Notes: a model not told the origin generated them from the sequence alone. A DNA stretch of 64,000 bases from Marinobacterium profundum (GCF_001528745.1 NZ_BCNS01000207.1:62001-126000), one strand, 5' to 3'; shown: positions 45,284 through 54,144, counted from the stretch's first letter. Numbers and translations: made by a program.

Positions 45284-46234
45284 ATGCACTGGACAATCCT
45301 TGGTGCCGGCGCCATCGGCTGCCTCTGGGCCGCGCACCTGCAGCGCGCCGGGGCTTCGGTCAGCCTGGTTCTGCGCAGCCCTGAACGCCTGGCACAATTC
45401 CGGCAGCGTGGCGGCATTAAGCTGATTGACGATAGCGGCGAAACTTTCTGCCCGCTAAACGCCACCCTGGCGGCAACACCCCAGTCTATTGCGCAACTGC
45501 TACTCTGCACCAAGGCGTACGACAGCCAGAGGGCATTGGAGTCCGTGTGGCACAGACTCAATGCCGACAGTCACATTCTGGTACTGCAAAATGGCATGGG
45601 CAGTCAGCAACAGGTTATTGAGCGTGCCGGCAATGACCGCGTGCTGATCGGCTCCACCACCGATGGTGCCTACATGCGCGCGCCCTTCGAAGTCGTTCAT
45701 GCAGGGCGAGGTGAAACCGCCATTGGCCGCTTCTACAGCACGGACGCATCACTGCCGGATTTCGGCCCAAAGTTCGGGCTGCAACTGCGACAGGACCCGG
45801 CGATTGAAACCACCCTCTGGCGCAAGCTGGCGATCAACTGCGCCATTAACCCGCTGACAGCGCTCTATGGCTGTCGCAACGGCGAGCTGGCAACAGTACC
45901 CGCCTATAGCCATGCGCTCGAAGCCCTGTGCAAAGAATTCGAAGCCGTAGCCCAGGCGTGTAACATCCCACTCTTTGAAGGCCCCTTGCACGAACAGGCC
46001 CTGATGGTCGCGCGCGCAACCGCAAATAACTATTCGTCGATGCTGCAGGATATTCGCCATCAGCGCCCGACAGAGATTGAACAGATCACCGGTTTTCTGT
46101 GCAACCAAGCCCAACTGGCTGGCATTGATGTGCCCCGCAACCGCGCAGCGCTGCAGCAGGTACGCCAACTGCAGCGCAACAGTGGTAAAGCCTCAGACCT
46201 GTGTTCAGAATCACCGAACTCACCTTCGAGCTAA
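45284..46234 (+). CDS. panE: 2-dehydropantoate 2-reductase (ketopantoate reductase)
   Basis: Reduces ketopantoate to pantoate with NADPH for pantothenate and CoA. 316 aa. The Rossmann motif WTILGAGAIGCLWAAHL is at residues 3-19, GSTTDGAYM follows, and the catalytic Lys lies in TTLWRKLAINCAINPLTALYG; SSMLQDIRHQRPTEIEQITGFL is the family C-terminal signature. Separated from the downstream adenosyltransferase by 33 bp, so possibly co-transcribed. Confidence 0.92.
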   Translation: MHWTILGAGAIGCLWAAHLQRAGASVSLVLRSPERLAQFRQRGGIKLIDDSGETFCPLNATLAATPQSIAQLLLCTKAYDSQRALESVWHRLNADSHILVLQNGMGSQQQVIERAGNDRVLIGSTTDGAYMRAPFEVVHAGRGETAIGRFYSTDASLPDFGPKFGLQLRQDPAIETTLWRKLAINCAINPLTALYGCRNGELATVPAYSHALEALCKEFEAVAQACNIPLFEGPLHEQALMVARATANNYSSMLQDIRHQRPTEIEQITGFLCNQAQLAGIDVPRNRAALQQVRQLQRNSGKASDLCSESPNSPSS

Positions 46235-46267
46235 CCCAAGAATCACCTCAGACAGGGAACCCACACA

Positions 46268-46828
46268 ATGTCGGATCGTCTTAATCGCATTTACACCCGC
46301 AGCGGCGACAAGGGGACCACCGGCCTTGCCGATGGTCGCCGGGTAGAAAAATATCATCCGCGTATCGAAGCCCTGGGCGATATCGACGAGCTGAACTCGA
46401 GCCTGGGCGTACTGATCGCGGAACTTGGCCCCGATGATACTCTGCATAGCTTCCTTCCCGGCCTGCAGCACGACCTGTTTGACCTGGGCGGCGAGCTGGC
46501 AATGGTCGATGTACAGTACTGGGTGCTGGACGACGCCGCCATCAGCGCACTGGAGCAGCAATTGGACAGCCTGAACGCGGAGCTGCCCGCCCTGCGCGAA
46601 TTTATCCTGCCAGGCGGCAACCGCGTCAGCGCCCTGTGCCAGCAAAGTCGCAGCCTGTGCCGGCGGGCTGAAAGGCGCCTGGTGGAACTGGCACAGCTTG
46701 AGTCGGTCAACCCCCATGCCCTGGGTTACATTAACCGCCTGTCTGATCTGCTGTTTGTCTGCGCCAGGGTACTGGCGCGCCGCGGCGACGGTCAGGAGGT
46801 TTACTGGCAGGCGCGCAACAAACGCTGA
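46268..46828 (+). CDS. PduO-type cob(I)alamin adenosyltransferase
   Basis: Transfers the adenosyl group of ATP to corrinoid cobalt, giving coenzyme B12. 186 aa. The ATP-binding N-terminus YTRSGDKGTTGLADGRRVEKYHPRI and LPGGNRVSALCQQSRSLCRRAERRLV are PduO/MMAB hallmarks. It is near cobC, cobT, cobU and btuF, which run on the other strand, and completes a cobalamin salvage set. Confidence 0.93.
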   Translation: MSDRLNRIYTRSGDKGTTGLADGRRVEKYHPRIEALGDIDELNSSLGVLIAELGPDDTLHSFLPGLQHDLFDLGGELAMVDVQYWVLDDAAISALEQQLDSLNAELPALREFILPGGNRVSALCQQSRSLCRRAERRLVELAQLESVNPHALGYINRLSDLLFVCARVLARRGDGQEVYWQARNKR

Positions 46829-46904
46829 ACAGCATCAGCCGTTACTGTCGCACCGGCAGCAGCAACGGATCGGTTATACTTCATTCAAGCCAAGGAGGAT
46901 AAAA

Positions 46905-47201
46905 ATGCAAAGAATTCTGCCCGCACTGATACTGGCCTGGCTACCCCAACTGGCGTTCGCCGACTGCGCCCTGGATCAGCAGTTTTGTCGCACCGAATGC
47001 GAAATCCGGCACTTCACCGATGACGCCGCTGTCACCGGATGCAAGGCGCGCTGCGCCGTGCAACGCGCCATCTGCTCAACGGGCAAGGGCGCCGAAACCG
47101 CGGTCGAGCTCGGCAAGGAAGGTGCCGATGCGGCAGTAGAAGCCAGCAAGGATGCCTGGGAAGGCACAAAGTCCTTTATCAAGGGTATTAGCGAGCCCTG
47201 A
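46905..47201 (+). CDS. Small secreted Cys-rich protein, unknown function
   Basis: 98 aa. A clear signal peptide (MQRILPALILAWLPQLAFA) precedes a mature region with six cysteines in CALDQQFCRTECE, GCKARC and AICS, and then a charged helix. Likely periplasmic and disulfide-bonded. AAGGAGGA is a near-perfect ribosome binding site. I cannot name a family. It lies between the adenosyltransferase and cobC; a link to cobalamin is not implied by its sequence. Confidence 0.8.
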   Translation: MQRILPALILAWLPQLAFADCALDQQFCRTECEIRHFTDDAAVTGCKARCAVQRAICSTGKGAETAVELGKEGADAAVEASKDAWEGTKSFIKGISEP

Positions 47202-47225
47202 TGCAGTGACACTCTCCCACTGACA

Positions 47226-47260
47226 GCAATAGCGCTCTCCGCGGTGAAGAGCGCTGTTGC
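47226..47260. terminator. Hairpin between the Cys-rich protein gene and cobC
   Basis: GCAATAGCGCTCT and AGAGCGCTGTTGC pair over 13 positions (one T-G wobble) with a 9-nt loop, between two converging genes. No T-run; may act on both strands. Confidence 0.5.
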
Positions 47261-47297
47261 AATAGCCAACTGTCACACCTAACCGAAAAAGCAGTTT

Positions 47298-47924
47298 TCA
47301 ACTGATATCGCTCACCCGGTTCATAAACGACAATTCACACCAGCCATGGGCGCCATCCTGCCCCAGCCGAAGTCGGCTCAGGGAACCGGTATCAACGCGC
47401 AGCTGTGACCAGTTGCTGACCTCCAGTCCTAGTGCCTCGCCAAGAAGTCCCCGTATGACCCCAGCGTGAGTCAGCAACAGCAGGTGGGTATCGCCCTGGG
47501 CCGCGGCAAAACTTTCTGTCTTTAATTCGTGCTGCAGTGAGGCCAGACGCGCACAGAAGGCCGCTATGGTTTCCCCACCGGGCGGCGGATGCGCTTGCGG
47601 ATCTCGCCAGAAGGCCATTACCGCTGCCTGCTCCTGCTGCCAGACGTCCGCATAAGGGCGGCCGTCCCAGCGGCCAAAATCCAGCTCCAGCAAGCGCGCA
47701 TCCGCAGCGTACTCAAGCTGCAACGCCTGGGCGAGTTCTGCTGCGGGCTGCGCGCAACGACGCAATGGCGAGCAAAGGATGCGCTGCCAGCCAGAGCTTT
47801 CGGCACCATAGGCCTGCATCTGGCGCCAGCCCAGGGGCGTCAGGGCAGAATCGGTGCGCCCGCGGTAGCAGCCAGCATCTTCAGCGTCGCCGTGGCGCAG
47901 CAGATCCAGCGTCAGTACGTTCAA
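47298..47924 (-). CDS. cobC: Alpha-ribazole phosphatase-type histidine phosphatase
   Basis: Removes phosphate from alpha-ribazole 5'-phosphate (or adenosylcobalamin phosphate) in the last part of B12 assembly. 208 aa. The catalytic motif LLRHGDAE is at residues 8-15, and LCSPLRRCAQPAAELA and LLLTHAGVIRGLL complete the phosphoglycerate-mutase-fold pocket. It overlaps cobT by 4 bp, which supports the assignment over a general phosphatase. Confidence 0.88.
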   Translation of the reverse strand: MNVLTLDLLRHGDAEDAGCYRGRTDSALTPLGWRQMQAYGAESSGWQRILCSPLRRCAQPAAELAQALQLEYAADARLLELDFGRWDGRPYADVWQQEQAAVMAFWRDPQAHPPPGGETIAAFCARLASLQHELKTESFAAAQGDTHLLLLTHAGVIRGLLGEALGLEVSNWSQLRVDTGSLSRLRLGQDGAHGWCELSFMNRVSDIS

Positions 47925-48991
47925 CCGCCGGGGCCCGCCACACCGGCCTGGGCAAAGGTTGCCATGCCACTGTGCAATTCACAGGCACTGCGGACGATCT
48001 GCAACGCCAATGCCGCTCCACTGCCCTCTCCAAGTCGCATATTCAGCATCAGCAAAGGCCTGGCGCCCAGCGCCTCCAGCATAAGCCCGTGGCCGGGTTC
48101 GGCCGAACAGTGACCATAGAGCAGCCAGGGTGCCAGATCAGGCTTGAGTCTTACCGCCACCAGCGCCGCCAGGGTACTGATAAAACCATCTACCAGCACC
48201 GGCACGCCGCACTGACCTGCGTGCAGATAAGCCCCCACCATGGCGGCGATTTCAAAGCCCCCCAGGCGGCGTAGTAACTCAAGCACAGCAGGGTTATCGC
48301 CGGTATGCAGACTGAGCCCCTGACGAATCAATGCCACCTTGTGGGCCAGCACAGTGGCGTTGACGCCGGTCCCAGGGCCCGCCAGCTGCGCTGGATCCAG
48401 TTCAAGCAACACGGTACCGAGCGCCGTTGCAGCACTGGTATTGCCAATGCCCATCTCGCCGGCAATAAACAGCTCGCAACCGGCCTTCTGCGCCTCGGCC
48501 AAACGCTCGGCCCCGGCCAGCAAGGCGGCGTCGCGTTGCTCAGCCGTCATCGCGGCCTGCTGACTAAAGTCCGCCGTGCCCGGCCCCAGCCAGCGATCAA
48601 CCACTCTTGGGTCGGGCTCAGGCCGTTGCAGCGTTCCCAGATTCACCACATCGAAACGGGCACCGGCAAGTTTGGCCAATACCGCAACGGCTGCACCACC
48701 AGAGACAAAGTTGGCCAGCATCTGCGCGGTGACCGCCTGGGGGTAAGCCGATACGCCGGCAGCAGCGATACCGTGATCGGCAGCGAACAGGCTGATATGA
48801 CAGGCATCCACACGGGGATAAACCCGCCCCTGCAAGCCGGCAAGACGAACCGCCAGCTGCTCGAGCTCGCCCAGAGCGCCTGCGGGCTTGGTCAGCTGCA
48901 GCTGATGGGCTCTGGCTTGCTCCTCGGCCTCGGCATTGGGCTGCTGCATCGGTTCGTCAAGCCAGTTGGAGGCCAGGGAAAAGGCCATCAC
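47921..48991 (-). CDS. cobT: Nicotinate-nucleotide:dimethylbenzimidazole phosphoribosyltransferase
   Basis: Makes alpha-ribazole 5'-phosphate from dimethylbenzimidazole and nicotinate mononucleotide. 356 aa. Family motifs: KPAGALGELEQLAVRLAGLQG near the N-terminus, LFAADHGIAAAGVSAYPQAVTAQM, GEMGIGNTSAATAL and VDGFISTLAALVA. It overlaps cobU upstream by 4 bp. The cobS gene is not in the window. Confidence 0.96.
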   Translation of the reverse strand: MMAFSLASNWLDEPMQQPNAEAEEQARAHQLQLTKPAGALGELEQLAVRLAGLQGRVYPRVDACHISLFAADHGIAAAGVSAYPQAVTAQMLANFVSGGAAVAVLAKLAGARFDVVNLGTLQRPEPDPRVVDRWLGPGTADFSQQAAMTAEQRDAALLAGAERLAEAQKAGCELFIAGEMGIGNTSAATALGTVLLELDPAQLAGPGTGVNATVLAHKVALIRQGLSLHTGDNPAVLELLRRLGGFEIAAMVGAYLHAGQCGVPVLVDGFISTLAALVAVRLKPDLAPWLLYGHCSAEPGHGLMLEALGARPLLMLNMRLGEGSGAALALQIVRSACELHSGMATFAQAGVAGPGG

Positions 48992-49512
48992 TTTACCTCC
49001 AGCGGCAAACCGGCCACGCTCAGGGTCACACGATCACAGACCGCCGCCATGCGTTGGTGCAGCCAACCGGTCTGATCCTGAAAGCGCCGGCTGAGCGCCC
49101 CCATGGGTACAATCCCCATACCAACTTCATTGCTCACCATGATCAGGTTTCCATCGATGCGTGCCAGCAGCGCATCCAGTGCATCCAGTTCAGCCTGCAG
49201 GGTCGCATCGCACTCCAGCAGCAACAGGTTAGTCAGCCACAAGGTCAGGCAGTCTACCAGTACGCAGTAGCCTGCTAGCAACAGCGGCTCAAGCGCAGCG
49301 GCCAAGCCAGTGGGCGCTTCCACCAGACGCCAGTCGGCAGGGCGATCCGCCTGATGACGGCGAACGCGCTCGGACAGCTCCTCATCCTCCCCCGGAACCA
49401 TGGTGACCACCAGTGCCACCGGCAGACCACTGGCTAGCGCTCGCTCTTGCGCCAGCCGGCTCTTGCCTGAGCGGGCACCGCCGAGTATCAATTGCTTCAC
49501 GCACTTCTCCAT
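48988..49512 (-). CDS. cobU: Adenosylcobinamide kinase / adenosylcobinamide-phosphate guanylyltransferase
   Basis: Phosphorylates adenosylcobinamide and adds GMP to form the activated nucleotide-loop precursor. 174 aa. The P-loop GGARSGKSR is at residues 11-19; VDCLTLWLTNLLL and SNEVGMGIVPM are CobU/CobP hallmarks. Only 19 bp separate it from the B12-binding protein gene upstream; part of a btuF-cobU-cobT-cobC transcription unit. Confidence 0.95.
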   Translation of the reverse strand: MEKCVKQLILGGARSGKSRLAQERALASGLPVALVVTMVPGEDEELSERVRRHQADRPADWRLVEAPTGLAAALEPLLLAGYCVLVDCLTLWLTNLLLLECDATLQAELDALDALLARIDGNLIMVSNEVGMGIVPMGALSRRFQDQTGWLHQRMAAVCDRVTLSVAGLPLEVK

Positions 49513-49531
49513 TATCCGTTATCCGTTAAAA

Positions 49532-50437
49532 CTACTTACCCTGTCCGAGTTTTTTACGAGCATCATCCAGATGAAGGCACAACTGCTCGGCGCCGGACAG
49601 CGCCCGCAGCGTCGCACGGTGCATCCAGTCGGCATTAAGCTGATAGAACAGTTCGTGCTGCACCGCCGGCAATTCGGGCCAGCGTTGCCAACGTTCGATC
49701 CAGTCGTGGGGGGCTTCTTCAGTTGTGGTCAGTATGACTTCGGGACGTACCGCCAGCACCGACTCTACGCCAAGCTGGGGCACCGCCTCTGGCCTATCGG
49801 CGAAGGGGTTTTCACCGCCACACAGACGCAGCATCTGATCGACCAGCAGTGTACGGTTCACCGTCATCAGGGGCTCATGCCACAGCTGATAGAACACCCG
49901 CACCGGCGCTGCATTCTGATGCTTCAGACGCAACAGTTCCACTCTCGACTCCAGCCCGGAGGCTGCGGTCTCGGCCAGGGTTTGCAGCCCTGTAAGCTCG
50001 CCGTACAGGCGCAGATTGGCGGCAATGGCGGCAAAACTGTGAGGATCCGATTCGAAAACAGGAATACCAAACTGGCGTACACGCTCCAGCTGTGCCGGCG
50101 TGTTACCGCCTGACCAGGCAATCACCAGATCCGGCTGCAATGCCAGCACCTGCTCCAGATTCAGCTGGCCATAACTCCCCACGCGGGGGATTGCCTGCGC
50201 CTGCGCTGGATAGTCGCTATGCGCCACAGCGCCAACGATAAGATCGCCTGCGCCAATGCTGAAGAGGTTTTCAGTAATATGGGGCGCCAGGGCGAGAATG
50301 CGCCTGGCGGGTTGCTCCAGGGTGACACTGAGCCCCCCGTTGTCCACCACAGTGATCGCGGCCAGAGCGGGCCGCACCAGCACCAAACACACAAATGACA
50401 GGCAAAGCCTAAGGAGCTGTGAACGAAGATGTAGCAT
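49532..50437 (-). CDS. Cobalamin-type periplasmic substrate-binding protein (BtuF-like)
   Basis: 301 aa. Signal peptide with a core LRLCLSFVCLVLVRPALAA, then a TroA/BtuF-type two-lobed binding protein: RRILALAPHITENLFSIGAGDLIVGAVAHSDYPAQA and ALQPDLVIAWSGGN. It opens a run of cobalamin genes, which argues for cobalamin or cobinamide binding over iron siderophores. No btuC/btuD permease genes are seen in the window. The ATG at 50437 gives a normal signal peptide; an ATG at 50464 is in frame. No cobalamin riboswitch is seen upstream. Confidence 0.82.
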   Translation of the reverse strand: MLHLRSQLLRLCLSFVCLVLVRPALAAITVVDNGGLSVTLEQPARRILALAPHITENLFSIGAGDLIVGAVAHSDYPAQAQAIPRVGSYGQLNLEQVLALQPDLVIAWSGGNTPAQLERVRQFGIPVFESDPHSFAAIAANLRLYGELTGLQTLAETAASGLESRVELLRLKHQNAAPVRVFYQLWHEPLMTVNRTLLVDQMLRLCGGENPFADRPEAVPQLGVESVLAVRPEVILTTTEEAPHDWIERWQRWPELPAVQHELFYQLNADWMHRATLRALSGAEQLCLHLDDARKKLGQGK

Positions 50438-50533
50438 AATGGGCCGCTGCGAAAAAGGCGCCATTATACCCCGGTGCAGGCCTGGACGCAGACCTGGATA
50501 CGCCCCCCTGCCCCCAGGCCTGTCGCTGGCAGG

Positions 50534-51517
50534 CTAGCGCGACATATCGACGATCACGCGGCCTCGCACCTGACCCTCGACGATACGCTGGGCATAGTCC
50601 CGCACCTCATCCAGCCCGATACTGTGACCGATTTCACCCAGTGCCGCAGCGGGCAGATCCCGCGCCAGGCGTTGCCAGGCCTGCTGGCGCCGTGACAGCG
50701 GACACATAACCGAATCCACCCCCTGCAAGCGTACGTTACGCAGGATAAACGGCATCACCGTCGTCGGCAGGCTGAAGCCCGCCGCCAGGCCACAGGCCGC
50801 CACCGTGCCGCCGTAACAAGTTTCCGCCAGCACTCGCGCCAGAATGGTGTCACCCACGGTATCAATGGCGCCGGCCCAGCGCTGCCCTTCCAGCGCCCGG
50901 GGCTTGGCCGCCATGCTTTCACGACTCACCAGCGCCTGGGCACCCAGCCCCCTGAGATAGGCCTCTGTCTCCGGCCGTCCCGTAACTGCATGGACCTCAT
51001 ACCCCAGCCCGGCCAGAATCGCCACCGACACGCTACCTACACCCCCGGCAGCACCGGTCACCAGCACAGGACCGGCCCCAGGCGTCAGGCCGCCTTCTTC
51101 CAGCGCCATCACGCACAGCATGGCCGTAAGCCCTGCGGTACCAATCATCATAGCCGTACGGGCATCCATGCCTTGGGGCATGGGCACCAGCCAGTCGGCT
51201 TTTAGACGCGCCTTCTCGGCCATGCCACCCCAGTGACGCTCCCCCACGCCCCAGCCGGTGAGTACTACCGCATCACCGGGGGAGAAAGCCTCATCCGCAG
51301 ATTCCAGTACCCGGCCGGCCAGGTCGACACCAGGTACCATCGGGAACTGATTGACGATCTTGCCGGTTCCGGTAATTGCCAGACCGTCTTTGAAATTAAG
51401 CGACGAATAGTCCACCGCCACCAGGACTTCGCCCTCGGGAAGGGCCGATTCTTCCAGCGTCCTGACCTGCGCCTGAGTTTTGCCGTCCTGCTGATCCAGT
51501 ACCAGTGCTCTGAACAT
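50534..51517 (-). CDS. acuI: Acryloyl-CoA reductase-type MDR enzyme (AcuI/YhdH)
   Basis: Medium-chain NADPH reductase, 327 aa. YSSLNFKDGLAITGTGKI, FPMVPGVDLAGRV and VLVTGAAGGVGSVSVAIL are family marks. AcuI converts toxic acryloyl-CoA to propionyl-CoA in DMSP or 3-hydroxypropionate metabolism. The ATG at 51517 has GGAGGCGAT. A GntR-family regulator is divergent, with operator-like repeats between the starts. No DMSP lyase gene is in the window. Confidence 0.86.
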   Translation of the reverse strand: MFRALVLDQQDGKTQAQVRTLEESALPEGEVLVAVDYSSLNFKDGLAITGTGKIVNQFPMVPGVDLAGRVLESADEAFSPGDAVVLTGWGVGERHWGGMAEKARLKADWLVPMPQGMDARTAMMIGTAGLTAMLCVMALEEGGLTPGAGPVLVTGAAGGVGSVSVAILAGLGYEVHAVTGRPETEAYLRGLGAQALVSRESMAAKPRALEGQRWAGAIDTVGDTILARVLAETCYGGTVAACGLAAGFSLPTTVMPFILRNVRLQGVDSVMCPLSRRQQAWQRLARDLPAAALGEIGHSIGLDEVRDYAQRIVEGQVRGRVIVDMSR

Positions 51518-51543
51518 ATCGCCTCCAATTTGCTGCAATTTCT

Positions 51544-51605
51544 ATTTGTAAGACGAATTAACATTAGGAGTAATTCGTCTATTTGTAAAGCAAATTAACA
51601 AATAG
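51544..51605. promoter_or_regulatory. Operator region between acuI and the GntR/FCD regulator
   Basis: AGACGAATTA (51551-51560) and TAATTCGTCT (51571-51580) are perfect 10-bp inverted repeats 10 bp apart. CTATTTGT (51579-51586) and ACAAATAG (51598-51605) form a second one. In addition ATTTGTAAGACGAATTAACA (51544-51563) is repeated as ATTTGTAAAGCAAATTAACA (51581-51600). The two direct copies suggest two binding sites of the divergent GntR protein. Confidence 0.75.
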
Positions 51606-51646
51606 GTCATTCTGTGAAATACTGAGCGCCACAACCGGGAGCACAG

Positions 51647-52366
51647 ATGACGAACTCAGCCTTCGAGCCAATAAAACGGGACAACCTTTCGCGTCAGATC
51701 GCCGATCAGCTGCGCCGCGCCATTGTCGATGGCGAATTGCGCGCCGATGACCGCCTGCCCACCGAAGACGAACTGGCTCTGCGCTTTAGCGTGTCACGCC
51801 CGACCATTCGTGAAGCCCTGAAAATTCTTGCCGCCCAGAACCTGATCCGCTCCAAGCGCGGCCCCACTGGCGGCACCTTTATCAACTGTCCTAGCGTCAA
51901 CGATTTGAGTGAATCCCTCACCTGCGCCACTACCCTGCTGGTGGGCATGGACGCCTTCAATATGGACGAGGTATTGCAAGCCCGCGAACTGCTGGAGCTG
52001 CAATGCTGCCGGCTGGCGGCACAGAACAGAACCCAGGCGCAGCTTGAGCATATGCGCCAGCAACTGGAACTCCAGCGTGACGGTAGCCTGAGCGGCGAAG
52101 ATTTCTGCGCCTCTGATGTCGCCCTGCACCGCACCCTGGCCGATGCCAGCGGCAATCGTCTGCTCGGATTTGTCATGTTTTCGGTGATCGAGGCCCTGCA
52201 GCCGGTGACCAACATGGTGGCACACCGCTTTCGTGACCGGACTCTGGTCAGCACCCAGCATCAGCGCCTGATCGAAGCCCTCGAAAAGCAGGATGCCGAT
52301 GGCGCCTGTGCCATTGTCACCGAGCAGATCAACGACCTGCGCCAGCACCTTGGCGCTGATTCCTGA
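51647..52366 (+). CDS. GntR-family regulator with FCD domain
   Basis: 239 aa. Winged helix at about 10-75 (LSRQIADQLRRAIVDGELRADDRLPTEDELALRFSVSRPTIREALKIL), then the all-helical FCD ligand domain with the metal/ligand residues in DVALHRTLADASGNRLL. It is probably the regulator of the divergent acuI, acting at the repeats between the two starts; possibly autoregulated. The effector is not known. Confidence 0.9.
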   Translation: MTNSAFEPIKRDNLSRQIADQLRRAIVDGELRADDRLPTEDELALRFSVSRPTIREALKILAAQNLIRSKRGPTGGTFINCPSVNDLSESLTCATTLLVGMDAFNMDEVLQARELLELQCCRLAAQNRTQAQLEHMRQQLELQRDGSLSGEDFCASDVALHRTLADASGNRLLGFVMFSVIEALQPVTNMVAHRFRDRTLVSTQHQRLIEALEKQDADGACAIVTEQINDLRQHLGADS

Positions 52367-52482
52367 ACGGGGTAGCATGAGCGCGACTGAAGTCTTGCAT
52401 CCGACGCCTCGCTGCCGGTAGGCTTTGGCCAACGATTGTTTTATTCTTTCATACCGGTATGACTTCCAGGTGAGGATTGACT

Positions 52483-53103
52483 GTGGAACAGAACAGCATA
52501 TGGATCATTGGCGTAGTGGCGCTGGCGGTAGGCGGCCTGATCGGTTACCTGCTGGGGCGCTCGGGTTCTGATGCAGGACAGCGCCAGACACTGAATAATC
52601 AGCTCGATGAGGCCAAGGCAGAACTTGCGACCTACAAGCAGGATGTAACCGACCACTTCGAGAAAACCGCCGCACTGGTGAATCAGCTAACCAACACCTA
52701 CAAGGATGTACACCAGCATCTGGCCAGTGGTGCCCAGACGCTCTGCGACGACGATGCCGCAAGCCTCGCCCTGAATGAGAGCATGCAGGCTAAACTGACC
52801 GCCGCACCGGACGCGCCCATTCCAGTCGTGACCGATGTTGTGCCCAACGAAGAAGCCGAAAAGGTGCCTGAGCCTCCGCGGGATTACGCCGCCAAGTCGA
52901 GCAAGGATAAAGGCACCCTGTCCGAGGCCTACGGGCTTGAAGATGAAGACGAGGAAGACGAAGAGGAACTGCTCACCGATCCTGCCCACCTTGCCGCGCT
53001 GAAAGCCAAAGAGAAAGAAAAGGCCAAAGAAAAAGATAAATTGAGCAAAGGCGATAAAACGCAGGAGAGCCCCAAAGCCAAAACTGCGGACGCCAAAGAC
53101 TGA
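52483..53103 (+). CDS. YhcB/DUF1043-family inner membrane protein
   Basis: About 206 aa. One membrane helix (SIWIIGVVALAVGGLIGYLLGR) precedes a coiled segment with ELATYKQDVTDHFEKTAALVNQLTNTYKDVHQHLA, the YhcB signature. YhcB contributes to cell-envelope and division control in E. coli. The C-terminal third is very acidic (EDEDEEDEEE) and then very Lys-rich, longer than in E. coli. I chose the GTG at 52483 after AGGTGAGGA; a TTG at 52477, giving MTVEQ, is equally possible. Confidence 0.85.
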   Translation: MEQNSIWIIGVVALAVGGLIGYLLGRSGSDAGQRQTLNNQLDEAKAELATYKQDVTDHFEKTAALVNQLTNTYKDVHQHLASGAQTLCDDDAASLALNESMQAKLTAAPDAPIPVVTDVVPNEEAEKVPEPPRDYAAKSSKDKGTLSEAYGLEDEDEEDEEELLTDPAHLAALKAKEKEKAKEKDKLSKGDKTQESPKAKTADAKD

Positions 53104-53116
53104 GTCCGATATCAAA

Positions 53117-53139
53117 CTGCGCGGCGCAATGCCGCGCAG
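53117..53139. terminator. Hairpin between the YhcB and Nif3 genes
   Basis: CTGCGCGGC and GCCGCGCAG form a perfect 9-bp stem with a 5-nt loop between converging genes, without T-run. Confidence 0.5.
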
Positions 53140-53196
53140 CAATGAGTGATTCACATCACCTTGAAATAACCACCGCCAGCGCGCTATAGACGTCCG

Positions 53197-53958
53197 TCAG
53201 ACCGGATTGTCGATATCAGCAAAGCGCCACTCCAGCCCGAAATGCTGCGCCAGATGTTCCCCCAGCGCCTGTACGCCGTAACGCTCTGTGGCGTGATGGC
53301 CGGCGGCGATGTAATGCACACCATGTTCCCGCGCACTGTGTACCGTAGGCTCGGAAATCTCCCCTGACAGATAGGCATCCAGACCCAGCTCCGCCGCCTG
53401 CTCGATATAGCCCTGAGCCGCACCAGTACACCAGCCAATGCGTTCAATCTGCTGCGCAGCACCTGGAATGCACAAAGGCTCACGGCCCAGTAATTTAGCG
53501 ACCTTGGCAGCAAAATCAGCCAGCGACATCGGGGTTTTCAGGCTCCCGGCCAACCCGACTGAGCGCGGGTTACCAGGCTCCAGCGAACCTTCGATCTCCA
53601 GCCCCAGAAGCGCCGCCAGCTGCACGTTATTGCCGTATACCGGGTGCACATCCAGCGGTAAATGGTAGGCTAGCAGGCTGATGTCATGCTGCAGCAAGGT
53701 CGCCAGGCGGCGCTTCTTGATACCGCGAATACGGCTATCCTCCCCCTTCCAGAAATAACCGTGGTGCACCAGAACAAGATCAGCCTGCCAGGCGACAGCT
53801 TCATCCAGCAACGCCTGGCTGGCCGTGACACCACAGAGAATCCGCTGCACCCGACCTCGCCCTTCAACCTGGAGTCCATTGGGGCAGTAATCGGAGATGC
53901 TGTTGCTTTGCAGCAACGTATCGCAGTAACGCACCAGCTCATTCAGTTCGATAGACAT
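53197..53958 (-). CDS. Nif3-like dinuclear metal protein (YbgI family)
   Basis: 253 aa, toroid-forming hexameric metal protein with an unclear reaction. DYCPNGLQVEGRGRVQRILCGVTASQALLDEAV, LVLVHHGYFWKGE and LAYHLPLDVHP carry metal-binding His and Asp; GEISEPTVHSAREHGVHYIAAGHHATE provides the second set. It neighbours algW, as in Pseudomonas. Confidence 0.93.
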   Translation of the reverse strand: MSIELNELVRYCDTLLQSNSISDYCPNGLQVEGRGRVQRILCGVTASQALLDEAVAWQADLVLVHHGYFWKGEDSRIRGIKKRRLATLLQHDISLLAYHLPLDVHPVYGNNVQLAALLGLEIEGSLEPGNPRSVGLAGSLKTPMSLADFAAKVAKLLGREPLCIPGAAQQIERIGWCTGAAQGYIEQAAELGLDAYLSGEISEPTVHSAREHGVHYIAAGHHATERYGVQALGEHLAQHFGLEWRFADIDNPV

Positions 53959-54144
53959 AGACGTATGATTCCCTATTTCACAACAGCAAGGCTTCAGGAG
54001 GCCGGCCGAGAATCCTGCCGTAGCAAGAGCCGACTGATTTTCGATGTGCTTGAAGGCGAGTCGGCGCTCTATTTAACGCAACACAACACAAAAAGCAGCC
54101 CCTCTCATTGTTAAAGAGTCAGCAGGTTCGCAGTAAGTTAACTA

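Noticed and set aside
50438-50533. Cobalamin riboswitch before btuF
   Set aside because: The space to acuI is too short and lacks the B12-box pattern.
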